Below, piece after piece: positions 25,897-34,670 of a DNA stretch of 64,000 bases. The notes beneath the pieces were generated by a model, which worked only from the letters and a program-made list of their open reading frames with translations, did no database searches and was not told where the DNA came from. Made by a program: the position numbers and the translations under genes. Every line of letters begins with the position of its first letter. Within the stretch, counting starts at the first letter, position 1. Location: contig DFXZ01000004.1 in the NCBI GenBank assembly GCA_002381805.1, forward strand, positions 682,001 through 746,000, in the 5' to 3' direction. This DNA comes from Bdellovibrio sp. UBA4095 (GTDB lineage Bacteria > Bdellovibrionota > Bdellovibrionia > Bdellovibrionales > Bdellovibrionaceae).

Positions 25897-26289
25897 TTAT
25901 CTAACCTCGCTAATACCGAAAACAAAAAACACAACAGCTTTATTCCCAGAGCCCAAACCAGGGAGGGGGTCCACAATTTCGAACTCGTAGTTGGGAGCAA
26001 GCTGATGCTCAAGTTCAATACCGCTAATCATAACTTTAGAACCAATAAAAGGAGTAAGATCCATCTGGGATTTCAAAATCACGAAGTCTTGTTGATTTTC
26101 AAATGCCAGAACAAGAGAGCCATCACCAAGAGCAACAACTTCACCTGCGTACTGTTTGAAATTGTATTGCTCAAGCTCTGACGCAAGTCCTTCACCTAAA
26201 GCGTGATTTGGTAAAACACCAGCGCGCGCAACGGCTGATATTGCCAAAACAGCTAGGATGTAAATTGCAATCAAAGCATTTCTAATCAC
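25897..26289 (-). CDS. Small exported or membrane-anchored protein, unknown
   Basis: A 130-residue protein. I choose the GTG at 26289, which is well placed behind gaggag and starts MIRNALIAIYILAVLAISAVARAG, a clean signal or anchor; a TTG 15 bases upstream lacks this support. The mature part is beta-rich (YAGEVVALGDGSLVLAFENQ, VMISGIELEHQLAPNYEFEIVDP region) and reads like a small OB or beta-barrel fold. It ends with a second hydrophobic run (KAVVFFVFGISEVR). No family recognised. It lies alone between two terminator-like regions. Confidence 0.7.
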   Translation of the reverse strand: MIRNALIAIYILAVLAISAVARAGVLPNHALGEGLASELEQYNFKQYAGEVVALGDGSLVLAFENQQDFVILKSQMDLTPFIGSKVMISGIELEHQLAPNYEFEIVDPLPGLGSGNKAVVFFVFGISEVR

Positions 26290-26404
26290 TGATGAACTCC
26301 TCAATCAATCTTACTGATCGCTATAGATAGCAAGTCCTGTGCCATATTGAGACGATCGCCAAATATAATATATTGCAGATGAGCTCCCTTGACCGAATAA
26401 AAGG

Positions 26405-26447
26405 CCTCATGGCGGAACCATCAGGTAATTCCAAATTGGAACTGAGG
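26405..26447 (+). other. Possible three-way-junction RNA fold upstream of the GYF/TPR gene
   Basis: Outer pairing cctca (26405-26409) / tgagg (26443-26447) encloses two small hairpins, tgg cggaa cca and ttccaa att ggaa. The stems are short, so chance is possible. A TATAAT at 26532-26537 lies only 11 bases before the next ATG, which would give an almost leaderless transcript. Confidence 0.3.
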
Positions 26448-26548
26448 TGCTAGCATGGAACCGTTTCGCGACCAAAGTACAGACCTTGTCATTGCTCATG
26501 CACGCTCATAGGCGGAGCCGGTTTTCCTAAGTATAATCAAGAGTCTAT

Positions 26549-29434
26549 ATGTCACGTATTCAGGTAACTTGGGTTGTTAAAACAAAGGGTGGTCAGGTGA
26601 AAGGACCTTACTCGACGCATGCGATTTTGCGCATGATCAGTGAGGGAGTTTTTTCTGGTCAAGAGATGATATCCAAGCTGCCTGATGGACAGTGGACGCT
26701 TATTTCTAAAGAGCCTGACTTCTACGACAAGCTTCTCGAAGCTCTGGAAGAAGTTGTCGATGTCGACCCTCGTAAGGTCAATAAGATGGAAGCGGAAACG
26801 GTCATAATTAAACCGTCGAATCCGCCGCCCTCCCCTGCGCCAAAGTCAGAAAAGCCCGCAAGTTTTTCTGATATCAAAGTCGACCCATTAAGAAAATATG
26901 ATCAGTTGCAATCGATCGCGAACTTGCCACCGGCGACGCCGACAATTGCGACGGTGACCTCGGCTGAAGCTAAAGAAAGTGTGATCGAGCTTTCTAATCT
27001 TAAGAATCTTGAAAAGGGAGAGTTGCTTAAGTCAATACGAGGGCCACTTGGCATTCTCTTCGTCGTAATATTCCTTGGCGTGTGGTTACTGTGGGATTCA
27101 GGCCCGGGCGCCGGAGATAAAATTCATCTTCTTATGCCCGGAAAATCAACCTCTACTTTGTCAGATCAAGCTGTTAAGCAAAAGTTGAATGAGGCGCTCT
27201 TTGCTATGGAGCAGGATACTTTTGAGTCTTATATCGAGGCTCAGAACAAACTGGTCAGTATTGTCGAGGGCTCACCAATGAACTTAGAGGTCCGTGCGCT
27301 TCTTTGTTCGGTCTATAAAGAGCTATGGCCATTTGCGAATCAAGATGCTCAGGACATCAAGACGATTACTCAGATGACTCAAGCGACTCGAAGTTTAAAC
27401 GTTGTCAGTCCATTCGGGCATGTGTGTGAATCCGTGAAATTGCTTACGTCGGGTCGTTATAAAGAGGCAAAGGGAGTGATCGAGGCCACCTTGGAAAGTT
27501 CCGAGCCGTTTTCTCTGTTGCCGATATTCTATCAGTTTAAAGCGGAACTTCTCGAGGGCGAGAAAGATTTCTTGAATGCGGCTCCTTATTATGAAAAGGC
27601 AGGTCAGCTCTGGGAAAAATGGCTTCTGCCCCAAGTTTCGTTGGCCAACCTGATGTTGAACCAGGGGGAGTATCTGCAGGCGGCGGGTTTGCTAAAAAAT
27701 GTTATGGCGAAAAATCCAAAGCATCGAGAAGCAAAGATTCTTGCGGGAATCGTGGAATTTAAGGGATTTAAAAATACGGACAATGCCTATACCCTCTTAA
27801 GTTCTGCTCTCGAGTCGAAAGGCAGAGTCACGCAGCTCGTGGAGTCAGAAGGTCTGGCAATTTATGCGGAGATACTGATTCACAAGAATGATAAAAGTCG
27901 GGCGCTTGATGCTGCACAAAAAGGCTTTGCCCTGAATCCTAACAATTCACAGTTGCGACAGCTCGTTGTTCGCTTGGGCGGTTCGGATAAAATCTCTTCA
28001 GATAAAAACAGAGATGATGAACTGCTATTCTTAGGTGATCAGTACGTCAGACAGGGGGATTTCCTTGCTGCTCAGGCAGAATTCAAGGCGGCATTTGAAG
28101 TTGATCCGAAAAATGGAACGGCGGCAATGAAGGCTGCAAAAAGCTTATGGCAACTGAATCAAAGCTTTGAAGCTATTGAATGGCTGAACAAAGCCATCAA
28201 GGCTGAACCCAAGTTGATTTCTGCATATGTTCTTCAGGCTGACTATATGTCACAGCGATTTGACTTTGCAGGGGCGCTGCGAATGTTGACGACGGCAACA
28301 AAGATTGCGCCCAACAACTACGAAGTCTTGAGGGGACTTGCCCTTTTAGAGTTTCGAAAGAACAATATGACTGGGGCCATAAACTACGGGATGAGAGCTC
28401 TTAAGGTTTATGATGGAGATATTGAAACCTATATTTTGCTTTCGAAAGCGAATGGATATTTATCTCGAGCGATTGTTCCTATAAATAAAAAAGAGATCGA
28501 AAGAAAAGAAAACACGGCGAAAGATTCAGTCCGCTATGCCACAAAAGCTGTCGAGATTGATGCGACAAATCCTGAAGCACAAATCACATATGCAAAGATG
28601 CTGGCACAAACTCATGGTGTAGATACTGGCATTAACTACCTGTCTGAGCTAATTAAGAGGTTCTCTTATACTCTTGATTATAGAGTCGCCCTTGCTGAGG
28701 TTTATAAATCCGAAGATAGATACAGTCAGGCGAAGATGATCTATGAAAGAGTCGTTGAGGCAGATCCCAAAAACAAAAAAGCACTGCTGGGACTTGGGGA
28801 GTGTGAAAAAGCTTTGGGTCTAAATAGCCAGGCCTTAAAAGCATTCTTAAGTGCGGCAGTGTTAGACCCTACTGACGGGGAGGCACTCTTTCAGGCTGGA
28901 AAACTGTATTTGGAAACCAGTCGCTTTGAAGAGGCCATTCAGCAATTTAAAAGAGTACAGCGACTAAATAGTAATTTTCCAAGAACTCATTATTTTATTG
29001 GAAAAGCCGCTTTCGCCTCGGGCGACTTCACTACGGCATTAGAGGCCGCAAAGGCCGAGAAAAAACTCAACCCGAATGTGGCGGATTCCTACATTCTTTC
29101 AGCCGAAGTTTATACCGCTCGAAAGCAATACGCTGAGTGTGCTGCTGAATATTCTCATGCAATGAAGCTAAGACCTCAAGGAGCCGACATTTATGTAAGG
29201 TCTGCTCAATGTTATCGCCAATCTGGTTCGTTGGACGTGGCAGAAGACATGTTAGCTCTCGCTGCCGCCCGTGAAAGCGGATACGCCGATATTTATCGCG
29301 AGCAAGGTGCAATTTATGAAATGAAGGGCGATGCTCGCTCTGCGGCGCAGGCCTACAATAAGTATCTGGGGCTCTCGCCAAACGCACCGGATCGTGTTGA
29401 AATAGAAAATAAAATTATGAGACTCAGCAACTAG
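26549..29434 (+). CDS. Large membrane protein with GYF-like and TPR domains
   Basis: A 961-residue protein. Residues about 8-60 (VKTKGGQVKGPYSTHAILRM, SKLPDGQWTLISKEP) match a GYF_2-type domain with its G-P-Y core. A Pro-rich linker follows, then one transmembrane helix (about 170-190, GPLGILFVVIFLGVWLLW). The remaining 750 residues are a long TPR array; units such as GEALFQAGKLYLETSRFEEAI and ADIYREQGAIYEMKGDARSAA are clear. The N-terminus should be cytoplasmic and the TPRs periplasmic. No Shine-Dalgarno is visible. It likely scaffolds an envelope machine; a similar plan exists in gliding and secretion systems, but no partner is identifiable here. Confidence 0.85.
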   Translation: MSRIQVTWVVKTKGGQVKGPYSTHAILRMISEGVFSGQEMISKLPDGQWTLISKEPDFYDKLLEALEEVVDVDPRKVNKMEAETVIIKPSNPPPSPAPKSEKPASFSDIKVDPLRKYDQLQSIANLPPATPTIATVTSAEAKESVIELSNLKNLEKGELLKSIRGPLGILFVVIFLGVWLLWDSGPGAGDKIHLLMPGKSTSTLSDQAVKQKLNEALFAMEQDTFESYIEAQNKLVSIVEGSPMNLEVRALLCSVYKELWPFANQDAQDIKTITQMTQATRSLNVVSPFGHVCESVKLLTSGRYKEAKGVIEATLESSEPFSLLPIFYQFKAELLEGEKDFLNAAPYYEKAGQLWEKWLLPQVSLANLMLNQGEYLQAAGLLKNVMAKNPKHREAKILAGIVEFKGFKNTDNAYTLLSSALESKGRVTQLVESEGLAIYAEILIHKNDKSRALDAAQKGFALNPNNSQLRQLVVRLGGSDKISSDKNRDDELLFLGDQYVRQGDFLAAQAEFKAAFEVDPKNGTAAMKAAKSLWQLNQSFEAIEWLNKAIKAEPKLISAYVLQADYMSQRFDFAGALRMLTTATKIAPNNYEVLRGLALLEFRKNNMTGAINYGMRALKVYDGDIETYILLSKANGYLSRAIVPINKKEIERKENTAKDSVRYATKAVEIDATNPEAQITYAKMLAQTHGVDTGINYLSELIKRFSYTLDYRVALAEVYKSEDRYSQAKMIYERVVEADPKNKKALLGLGECEKALGLNSQALKAFLSAAVLDPTDGEALFQAGKLYLETSRFEEAIQQFKRVQRLNSNFPRTHYFIGKAAFASGDFTTALEAAKAEKKLNPNVADSYILSAEVYTARKQYAECAAEYSHAMKLRPQGADIYVRSAQCYRQSGSLDVAEDMLALAAARESGYADIYREQGAIYEMKGDARSAAQAYNKYLGLSPNAPDRVEIENKIMRLSN

Positions 29435-29456
29435 AGGGACGACGGAGGATAATTCA

Positions 29457-29765
29457 ATGGGTTTCGGCACTAAAATGAATAGCTTTGCCACAAATATGCA
29501 AAACGGCGCGAAATCATCTTCCGTTTCGCTATTTCATATTTTTTTGCGTCTTGTAACGGGCTTGATTCTTGGTCTCACCCTGGCACTCATCGGACAGGAA
29601 CTGTTTGGCTATGAAACTTTTGGTTTGTTATTTGTGATAGTTGTCGTCGTCGGAGCCATCATGAAGGTGTTGTCGACTTGGAGTATTAGTAAAATTCTTA
29701 TTTTTGATCTTATCTGCGTTCTTGTCGGGATGCTCCTAAGAATGTATATACTGGTGGCACCTTAA
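29457..29765 (+). CDS. Small membrane protein (three TM)
   Basis: A 102-residue protein with a polar head and three hydrophobic helices (about 27-46, 50-66, 76-98). A good ribosome site (ggagga) precedes the ATG. It sits 22 bases after the GYF/TPR protein gene and 11 before serS, so it probably shares a transcript with both and could be a membrane partner of the TPR protein. No family recognised. Confidence 0.75.
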   Translation: MGFGTKMNSFATNMQNGAKSSSVSLFHIFLRLVTGLILGLTLALIGQELFGYETFGLLFVIVVVVGAIMKVLSTWSISKILIFDLICVLVGMLLRMYILVAP

Positions 29766-29776
29766 AGGACTTTGAC

Positions 29777-31069
29777 ATGATTGATATTAAACTTCTCGAG
29801 AAAAAAGCTGAAAACGGCACCTCTTACTATGACGAATACAAGCAGGGCTTAGTGAACCGCGGGGCTTCGACAGATGTCCTTGACCAAATCATGGACCTTA
29901 GTAAAAAACGCAAAGAGATGATCACCGAGGCCGAGACCGCAAAAGCCAACCAAAATAAGCTAAGCGGAGAAATTGGTAAGCTCAAGCGCGAAGGCAAAGA
30001 TACCTCTGAAATTATGTCTGAAGTTGAAGCTTTAAAGGGCAAAGTGAAGGAGCTGGAAGCCAAGGCGGCAGAGGCGGATCGCGAAGTTACTGATTTGCTT
30101 CTTACTGTTCCCAACAAACCACACTCTTCAGTTCCGGTTGGGACAAGCGGCGATGATAACAAAGTCATGAAAGTGGTAGGATCTCAGCCTCAATTCTCTT
30201 TCAAGGCGAAAGAGCATTGGGAGCTTGGCGAGGCGTTGAATATTATTGATTTTGAGCGCGCAGGCAAAACAACGGGTACTCGCTTTGCATTCTTGAAAGG
30301 TGCTGCTGCTCAGTTGGAGCGTGCCCTTATTCAGTTCATGATGGACATGCATTCTCAGCGGCATGGGTATACGGAGATGATTCCGCCCTACATCGTTAAT
30401 AGCAATAGTCTGACTGGGACCGGAAATTTTCCCAAATTTAAGGAAGACGTTTTTCACCTGACTGGAACCGACTACTACCTGATTCCGACGGCCGAGGTTC
30501 CTGTCACAAATTATTATAATAATGAGATTCTAAATGAATCTGATTTGCCGCAAAGTTTTTGCGCTTACTCTCCCTGCTTCCGATCCGAAGCTGGAAGTGC
30601 GGGACGCGACACCAAAGGACTTATTCGGCAGCATCAATTTAATAAAGTTGAGTTGATGATTTTCAGTCATCCCGAAAAGTCTCATGAGGCGCACGAGGCC
30701 CTGACTTCTCATGCGGAACAAATCTTAATCGATCTTGAGTTGCCGTTCCGCCGGATGTTGTTGTGTACGGGGGATATGGGCTTTGGATCTGCAAAAACCT
30801 ATGACCTTGAAGTGTGGCTTCCAGGGCAGGGAGCCTACCGCGAGATCAGTTCATGTTCTAATTTCGAAGATTTCCAGGCGCGCCGAGCGAATATTCGTTT
30901 CCGCTCGCAGGGTGGTAAACCGCAATTCGTTCATACTTTGAATGGTTCGGGCTTGGCAGTCGGAAGAACGCTGGTGGCGATTCTGGAAAACTATCAGCAT
31001 GAAGACGGATCTGTGGCGATCCCTAAGGCTTTGCAGTCTTACATGGGTAACCGTACCGAGATCCGATAG
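29777..31069 (+). CDS. serS: Seryl-tRNA synthetase
   Basis: SerRS charges tRNA(Ser) and is also the first step of selenocysteine incorporation where that exists. The 430-residue class II enzyme has the long antiparallel coiled-coil arm (about 25-105, repeated Lys/Glu/Ala) that reads the tRNA variable arm, motif 2 (FRSEAGSAGRDTKGLIRQHQF) split here around residue 275, and motif 3 (NGSGLAVGRTLVAILEN). Notably its cognate tRNA-Ser(UGA) gene follows 84 bases downstream on the same strand. Confidence 0.97.
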   Translation: MIDIKLLEKKAENGTSYYDEYKQGLVNRGASTDVLDQIMDLSKKRKEMITEAETAKANQNKLSGEIGKLKREGKDTSEIMSEVEALKGKVKELEAKAAEADREVTDLLLTVPNKPHSSVPVGTSGDDNKVMKVVGSQPQFSFKAKEHWELGEALNIIDFERAGKTTGTRFAFLKGAAAQLERALIQFMMDMHSQRHGYTEMIPPYIVNSNSLTGTGNFPKFKEDVFHLTGTDYYLIPTAEVPVTNYYNNEILNESDLPQSFCAYSPCFRSEAGSAGRDTKGLIRQHQFNKVELMIFSHPEKSHEAHEALTSHAEQILIDLELPFRRMLLCTGDMGFGSAKTYDLEVWLPGQGAYREISSCSNFEDFQARRANIRFRSQGGKPQFVHTLNGSGLAVGRTLVAILENYQHEDGSVAIPKALQSYMGNRTEIR

Positions 31070-31153
31070 CGACGGACGACTTTTTACCAGCGTGGTGCGT
31101 TACGGATCAAATCGAACTTGAATACCTTCGTCAAAACCCATAAAACGGTCGAC

Positions 31154-31243
31154 GGAGAGTTGGTAGAGCGGTTGAATACACCAGTCTTGAAAACTGGCAG
31201 CCCTTCGCGGGGCTCGAGGGTTCGAATCCCTCACTCTCCGCCA
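31154..31243 (+). tRNA. tRNA-Ser (anticodon UGA)
   Basis: A 90-nt class II tRNA with acceptor ggagagt pairing actctcc, discriminator G and encoded CCA. The anticodon loop ctTGAaa gives UGA, reading UCN serine codons. The long variable arm (cagcccttcgcggggctc region) is present. Confidence 0.96.
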
Positions 31244-31249
31244 GTAGTT

Positions 31250-31279
31250 AAAAAAGCGACCCAACGAGGTCGCTTTTTT
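31250..31279 (+). terminator. Terminator after tRNA-Ser
   Basis: Perfect stem aaaaaagcgac / gtcgctttttt with an 8-base loop, 6 bases past the tRNA CCA end. Confidence 0.92.
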
Positions 31280-31297
31280 CGTTTCAGGAGGTACCAC

Positions 31298-31933
31298 ATG
31301 GAAATGGCCATCGATATTATTCTGCATCTGGATCAGTATCTCGTTGAATGGATGAATCTTTTTGGTCCATGGATCTATGTCATCATGTTTATGGTGATCT
31401 TTTGTGAAACCGGTTTGGTTATCACTCCGTTCCTGCCAGGTGATTCTTTATTATTTGCTCTAGGTGCCCTTACGACCGTGGAAAATGGTTTGAACCTCTG
31501 GGTACTATTAATAAGCCTAACCATCGCCGGAATTATCGGTGACACCGTGAACTATCATATTGGTAAGTATCTCGGTCCTAAGGTTTTTGAAACGAACAGT
31601 CGTTTTTTCAAAAAAGAATATCTCGAGCAAACTCATGCTTTCTATGAGAAGTGGGGAGCTTTCACAATTATTGCTGCTCGCTTCGCACCTATTGTTCGCA
31701 CCTTCGCGCCGTTCGTCGCCGGTATCGGATCAATGAGCTACAAGAAGTTTTTGGTTTATAACGTGGTGGGTGCCATCGCGTGGGTCTTTATTTTTGTTCT
31801 CGCAGGTCATTTCTTTGGCAACCTTCCAGCGGTGAAACGCAACTTCCACATCGTTATTTTTGGAGTGATCTTCGTTTCAATTTTACCGATGTTAATTCCG
31901 TTAATAAAATCCAAAATGGCTAAAAAGGCCTAA
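31298..31933 (+). CDS. DedA-family membrane protein
   Basis: A 211-residue inner-membrane protein of the DedA (SNARE-associated/VTT) family. The ATG at 31298 has a strong Shine-Dalgarno (aggaggt). Motifs include ETGLVITPFLPGDSLLFALG, then GDTVNYHIGKYLG and FARFAPIVRTFAPFVAG-type residues (RFAPIVRTFAPFVAGIG), with the arginines typical of the family. Members help move undecaprenyl phosphate or phospholipids across the membrane and maintain proton motive force; the substrate here is unknown. It follows the tRNA-Ser terminator and so has its own promoter. Confidence 0.92.
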   Translation: MEMAIDIILHLDQYLVEWMNLFGPWIYVIMFMVIFCETGLVITPFLPGDSLLFALGALTTVENGLNLWVLLISLTIAGIIGDTVNYHIGKYLGPKVFETNSRFFKKEYLEQTHAFYEKWGAFTIIAARFAPIVRTFAPFVAGIGSMSYKKFLVYNVVGAIAWVFIFVLAGHFFGNLPAVKRNFHIVIFGVIFVSILPMLIPLIKSKMAKKA

Positions 31934-31936
31934 GAG

Positions 31937-31959
31937 AAGGCTTCCCTTTGGGAAGCTTT
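31937..31959. terminator. Short terminator between DedA gene and convergent lipoprotein gene
   Basis: Stem gcttccc / gggaagc extended by aag/ttt pairs, 3-base loop. Weak T tail on the plus strand. Confidence 0.6.
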
Positions 31960-34670
31960 CATAATCCACTACTCGACTGGTAAATTTCTATCAGTCCCTG
32001 CTTCTCATCGCTATTCAGCAATGCTGGAGTCATCCCGACAAGAGCATTAGCAACACTCTCCTGAAGTTCTAAAAGACGAGCCATGTTTTCAGAGTACACA
32101 ATTTTTTCCTCGTAGAGTTCTGAAATCGCGGGCAGTTCTGTAAAATATGAACTTTGGACATTCTCCCAACGAAGATGAAGGGTTTCTTTACCCTCAAGAT
32201 TTCTTCTTTTTACGATCTGTCCGGTGAATGTACTTCCAAGCAGGGCTTCCATGCTTGAGGCATTAGCCTGTTCTAAGAGCCTCCTGTATTCGTCATCCAT
32301 CGAGGAAATCTTCAACTGGCGATAAAGCGCATAGTTTATCAAGTTTTTGCGCAGAATAGGATTCGATTTGATAACACATGCCAGGGAACTTTCCTTCTGA
32401 TGACAGTCATCCTTTAATTTTAAAGCATCTGTAAAGTAAGGCAGAAGCTCTGTCAGGAGGACCTCTCCTGAAAGTAAAGCTTCTTGTGCAATTGCGGACT
32501 GGATGAGTGCTAAAGCGTTCTCTAGCCAATGGCGGGCTCTTTTCCAGGCCAAGTCATAGTCCTCCTCGAGCCCCTGCCCGTTTGCTGAGTAGTCGATCCA
32601 GGCCTCTTTATCGAATGCGACGATCGGAGCCAAAAGCAATAGTGAATGAACATATCTCCTAAGGCTGTCGGAAGAAACAAGCGTCTTGAGATCGTATAGA
32701 TGAGAAAAGTTCTGTCGTTGAGTCCGAGCATAGGAAATTTTTGTGTGAACCTCAGCGAATCTCTGAACTGGCAAATGCAACCCCGTTGCCAAAATGTTCA
32801 ACGACCGTTTGCTTTGCAAGTCATTTATGAAACCTAATAGAGGTGAATAGCGGGAGCTGTGAAAAAACGAAATCGCACTTTGGTTATCTTGCGGGTTCAC
32901 CATTAGCTTTAAGACGGATTCCAGCGCAGAAGAGAACGAAAAGGCCTCCACGAAAGCTTGCTGGCATTGTGTAAAACTATCTGCGCTCCACGAACGAACA
33001 AACTGATTTAGTTGCGCCTTCGATTGAAAGTTCTCATAAAGTAGGCTGGTCGCAACATGCTGTACGCTTTTGGAGTTTAACTGGAACGGCGTGGTTTTAT
33101 AGCTTCGAGCGGCCTGCAGTCCAAACTCAATCATTTGTTCACACGAGAGAATCTTTGAGTGCATTTTCATCCTGGCAGCCTCCTCAGCAACCATCGCATG
33201 ACCTTTGATTTCTCTTAAAAGTGTCATTTCCTCTTGGTGTTGGGCTTGGGACATTAATGCCAGATCTCGGATCATTTTTACGGTGCTCAGCTGCAATTCG
33301 ATCATTTGCTTCTGTAGCATTTTTATTTCTTTAAGATCCTGCTTAACCGCCTGTAGTTCAGAAGCTAAAGACGATTGACCTGGGTTGCCACCAAGAAGTG
33401 CCAGGCCTGATCCACCAGAGCCGAAGACGCCAAGGGCTGCGATGACTCCACCGCCAGCATAAGCATTTACGATTGTGTTGGTTACGTTAACTAAAGAGGA
33501 AACGGTTCGTGCTGTTGCAATTGCGTTTTGAAGGTCTTTGCCCAAAGTAATCCCAACCTTGGAAGCGATTGTTTCGGCGGCGTCTAGCAAGTTATCGAGT
33601 CTAGTTGCAGCTGAGGTGGCGCTGGCTAGGAACGTTTCTAAATTTTTACCAATCTCCTGTTTTTCTGAAAGAAAGCTACCTTCCTTGGTTTTTCTTATTC
33701 TTCCTGTAAGGGCGTCCCTAATAAATCTGGTTATCTCAGAATTCTGTGCCTCGTTTTCCTGAGAGACTCTTCGTAAATTAGTAATTTGCGCATGAGTATT
33801 CGTGATGGCCTGTTTCATTGAATGCCAATCAGATTTAATTTGAGCTTTATTCATCTCAATGACCTGAATTAAGGAGCATACTTCTGAGAGGACCTTGGCC
33901 TTGTCCTTGATTTCTTTTGCCACTGCAATCATCTGCTGAACTGTTTTGTGTTTTGATAGCTCATCGACAATAACGCCGGCAATTAAGCCCGTGACAAGAA
34001 GTTGCGTTTTTTCTTCCGAAGAAAAATCATAGTCTGAAAATATCCATTCATGTTTTTTAAGGATAGCGACCAGTGCGTTTACTTTTTCCTCGCGAACGCC
34101 GGTCAATTGTCTGATCTTTTCGATGTCTCGTTCTGACCTTGCCGCAACTTCTCTGACGATATGCGGAGCGAGATTGCGGGCCAAATCTAGAGACCGCTTT
34201 TCAAAAGTCGAAATGATGGATGCAAGAGCCTGGTTCTGGATTTCAATGCGGGTGGAAAGGTCGTGTTCCTCAAAAAAGCCGACCTTGCTGAAAGTTAAAG
34301 GATTGTTAGCGAAAGCCAAGGTTCGCTGGATGAGTCTTGTATCCTGGCTAAAAGGAAGACCACGAGTCAGAAAGTGCCTTTTTAAAGGTGAACTTTTCAT
34401 TTGCAGCTGATGAAGCATCTGAGCTCTTTCAAGAGATAAATCAGCTTGTTCGTCCTGTGGGTTTTGAACGACGGTAGTTTGCTTCATTAGCTTTGCAAAG
34501 CTGAGAAATGGTTTATCACTTACAAGGGCTGTCTTAATAAGTGACGGAAGGCCGGCACTGTTCGCCGGGTTCCGTGTCATAGGTTCTGAGTCTTGTTTTC
34601 CGCATGCTGTTAGCAAAAAGATCAAGCATATGATTGTCGATGTAGTGGCCTTGCGTTTAGAGGTTCTCAT
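31959..34670 (-). CDS. Long helical lipoprotein with Gly-rich hydrophobic core
   Basis: A 903-residue lipoprotein. The ATG at 34670 overlaps the upstream stop (ATGA) and gives the signal CLIFLLTACGK with lipobox LTAC. Almost the whole protein is helical and polar, with coiled-coil stretches (about 280-350 and 430-500). In between, at about 399-427, is a hydrophobic, glycine-rich segment (AYAGGGVIAALGVFGSGG then LALLGG) flanked by long amphipathic helices. Such a plan resembles alpha-helical pore-forming toxins, but similarity is only architectural. It is co-transcribed with a collagen-like lipoprotein. Function unknown. Confidence 0.75.
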   Translation of the reverse strand: MRTSKRKATTSTIICLIFLLTACGKQDSEPMTRNPANSAGLPSLIKTALVSDKPFLSFAKLMKQTTVVQNPQDEQADLSLERAQMLHQLQMKSSPLKRHFLTRGLPFSQDTRLIQRTLAFANNPLTFSKVGFFEEHDLSTRIEIQNQALASIISTFEKRSLDLARNLAPHIVREVAARSERDIEKIRQLTGVREEKVNALVAILKKHEWIFSDYDFSSEEKTQLLVTGLIAGVIVDELSKHKTVQQMIAVAKEIKDKAKVLSEVCSLIQVIEMNKAQIKSDWHSMKQAITNTHAQITNLRRVSQENEAQNSEITRFIRDALTGRIRKTKEGSFLSEKQEIGKNLETFLASATSAATRLDNLLDAAETIASKVGITLGKDLQNAIATARTVSSLVNVTNTIVNAYAGGGVIAALGVFGSGGSGLALLGGNPGQSSLASELQAVKQDLKEIKMLQKQMIELQLSTVKMIRDLALMSQAQHQEEMTLLREIKGHAMVAEEAARMKMHSKILSCEQMIEFGLQAARSYKTTPFQLNSKSVQHVATSLLYENFQSKAQLNQFVRSWSADSFTQCQQAFVEAFSFSSALESVLKLMVNPQDNQSAISFFHSSRYSPLLGFINDLQSKRSLNILATGLHLPVQRFAEVHTKISYARTQRQNFSHLYDLKTLVSSDSLRRYVHSLLLLAPIVAFDKEAWIDYSANGQGLEEDYDLAWKRARHWLENALALIQSAIAQEALLSGEVLLTELLPYFTDALKLKDDCHQKESSLACVIKSNPILRKNLINYALYRQLKISSMDDEYRRLLEQANASSMEALLGSTFTGQIVKRRNLEGKETLHLRWENVQSSYFTELPAISELYEEKIVYSENMARLLELQESVANALVGMTPALLNSDEKQGLIEIYQSSSGL

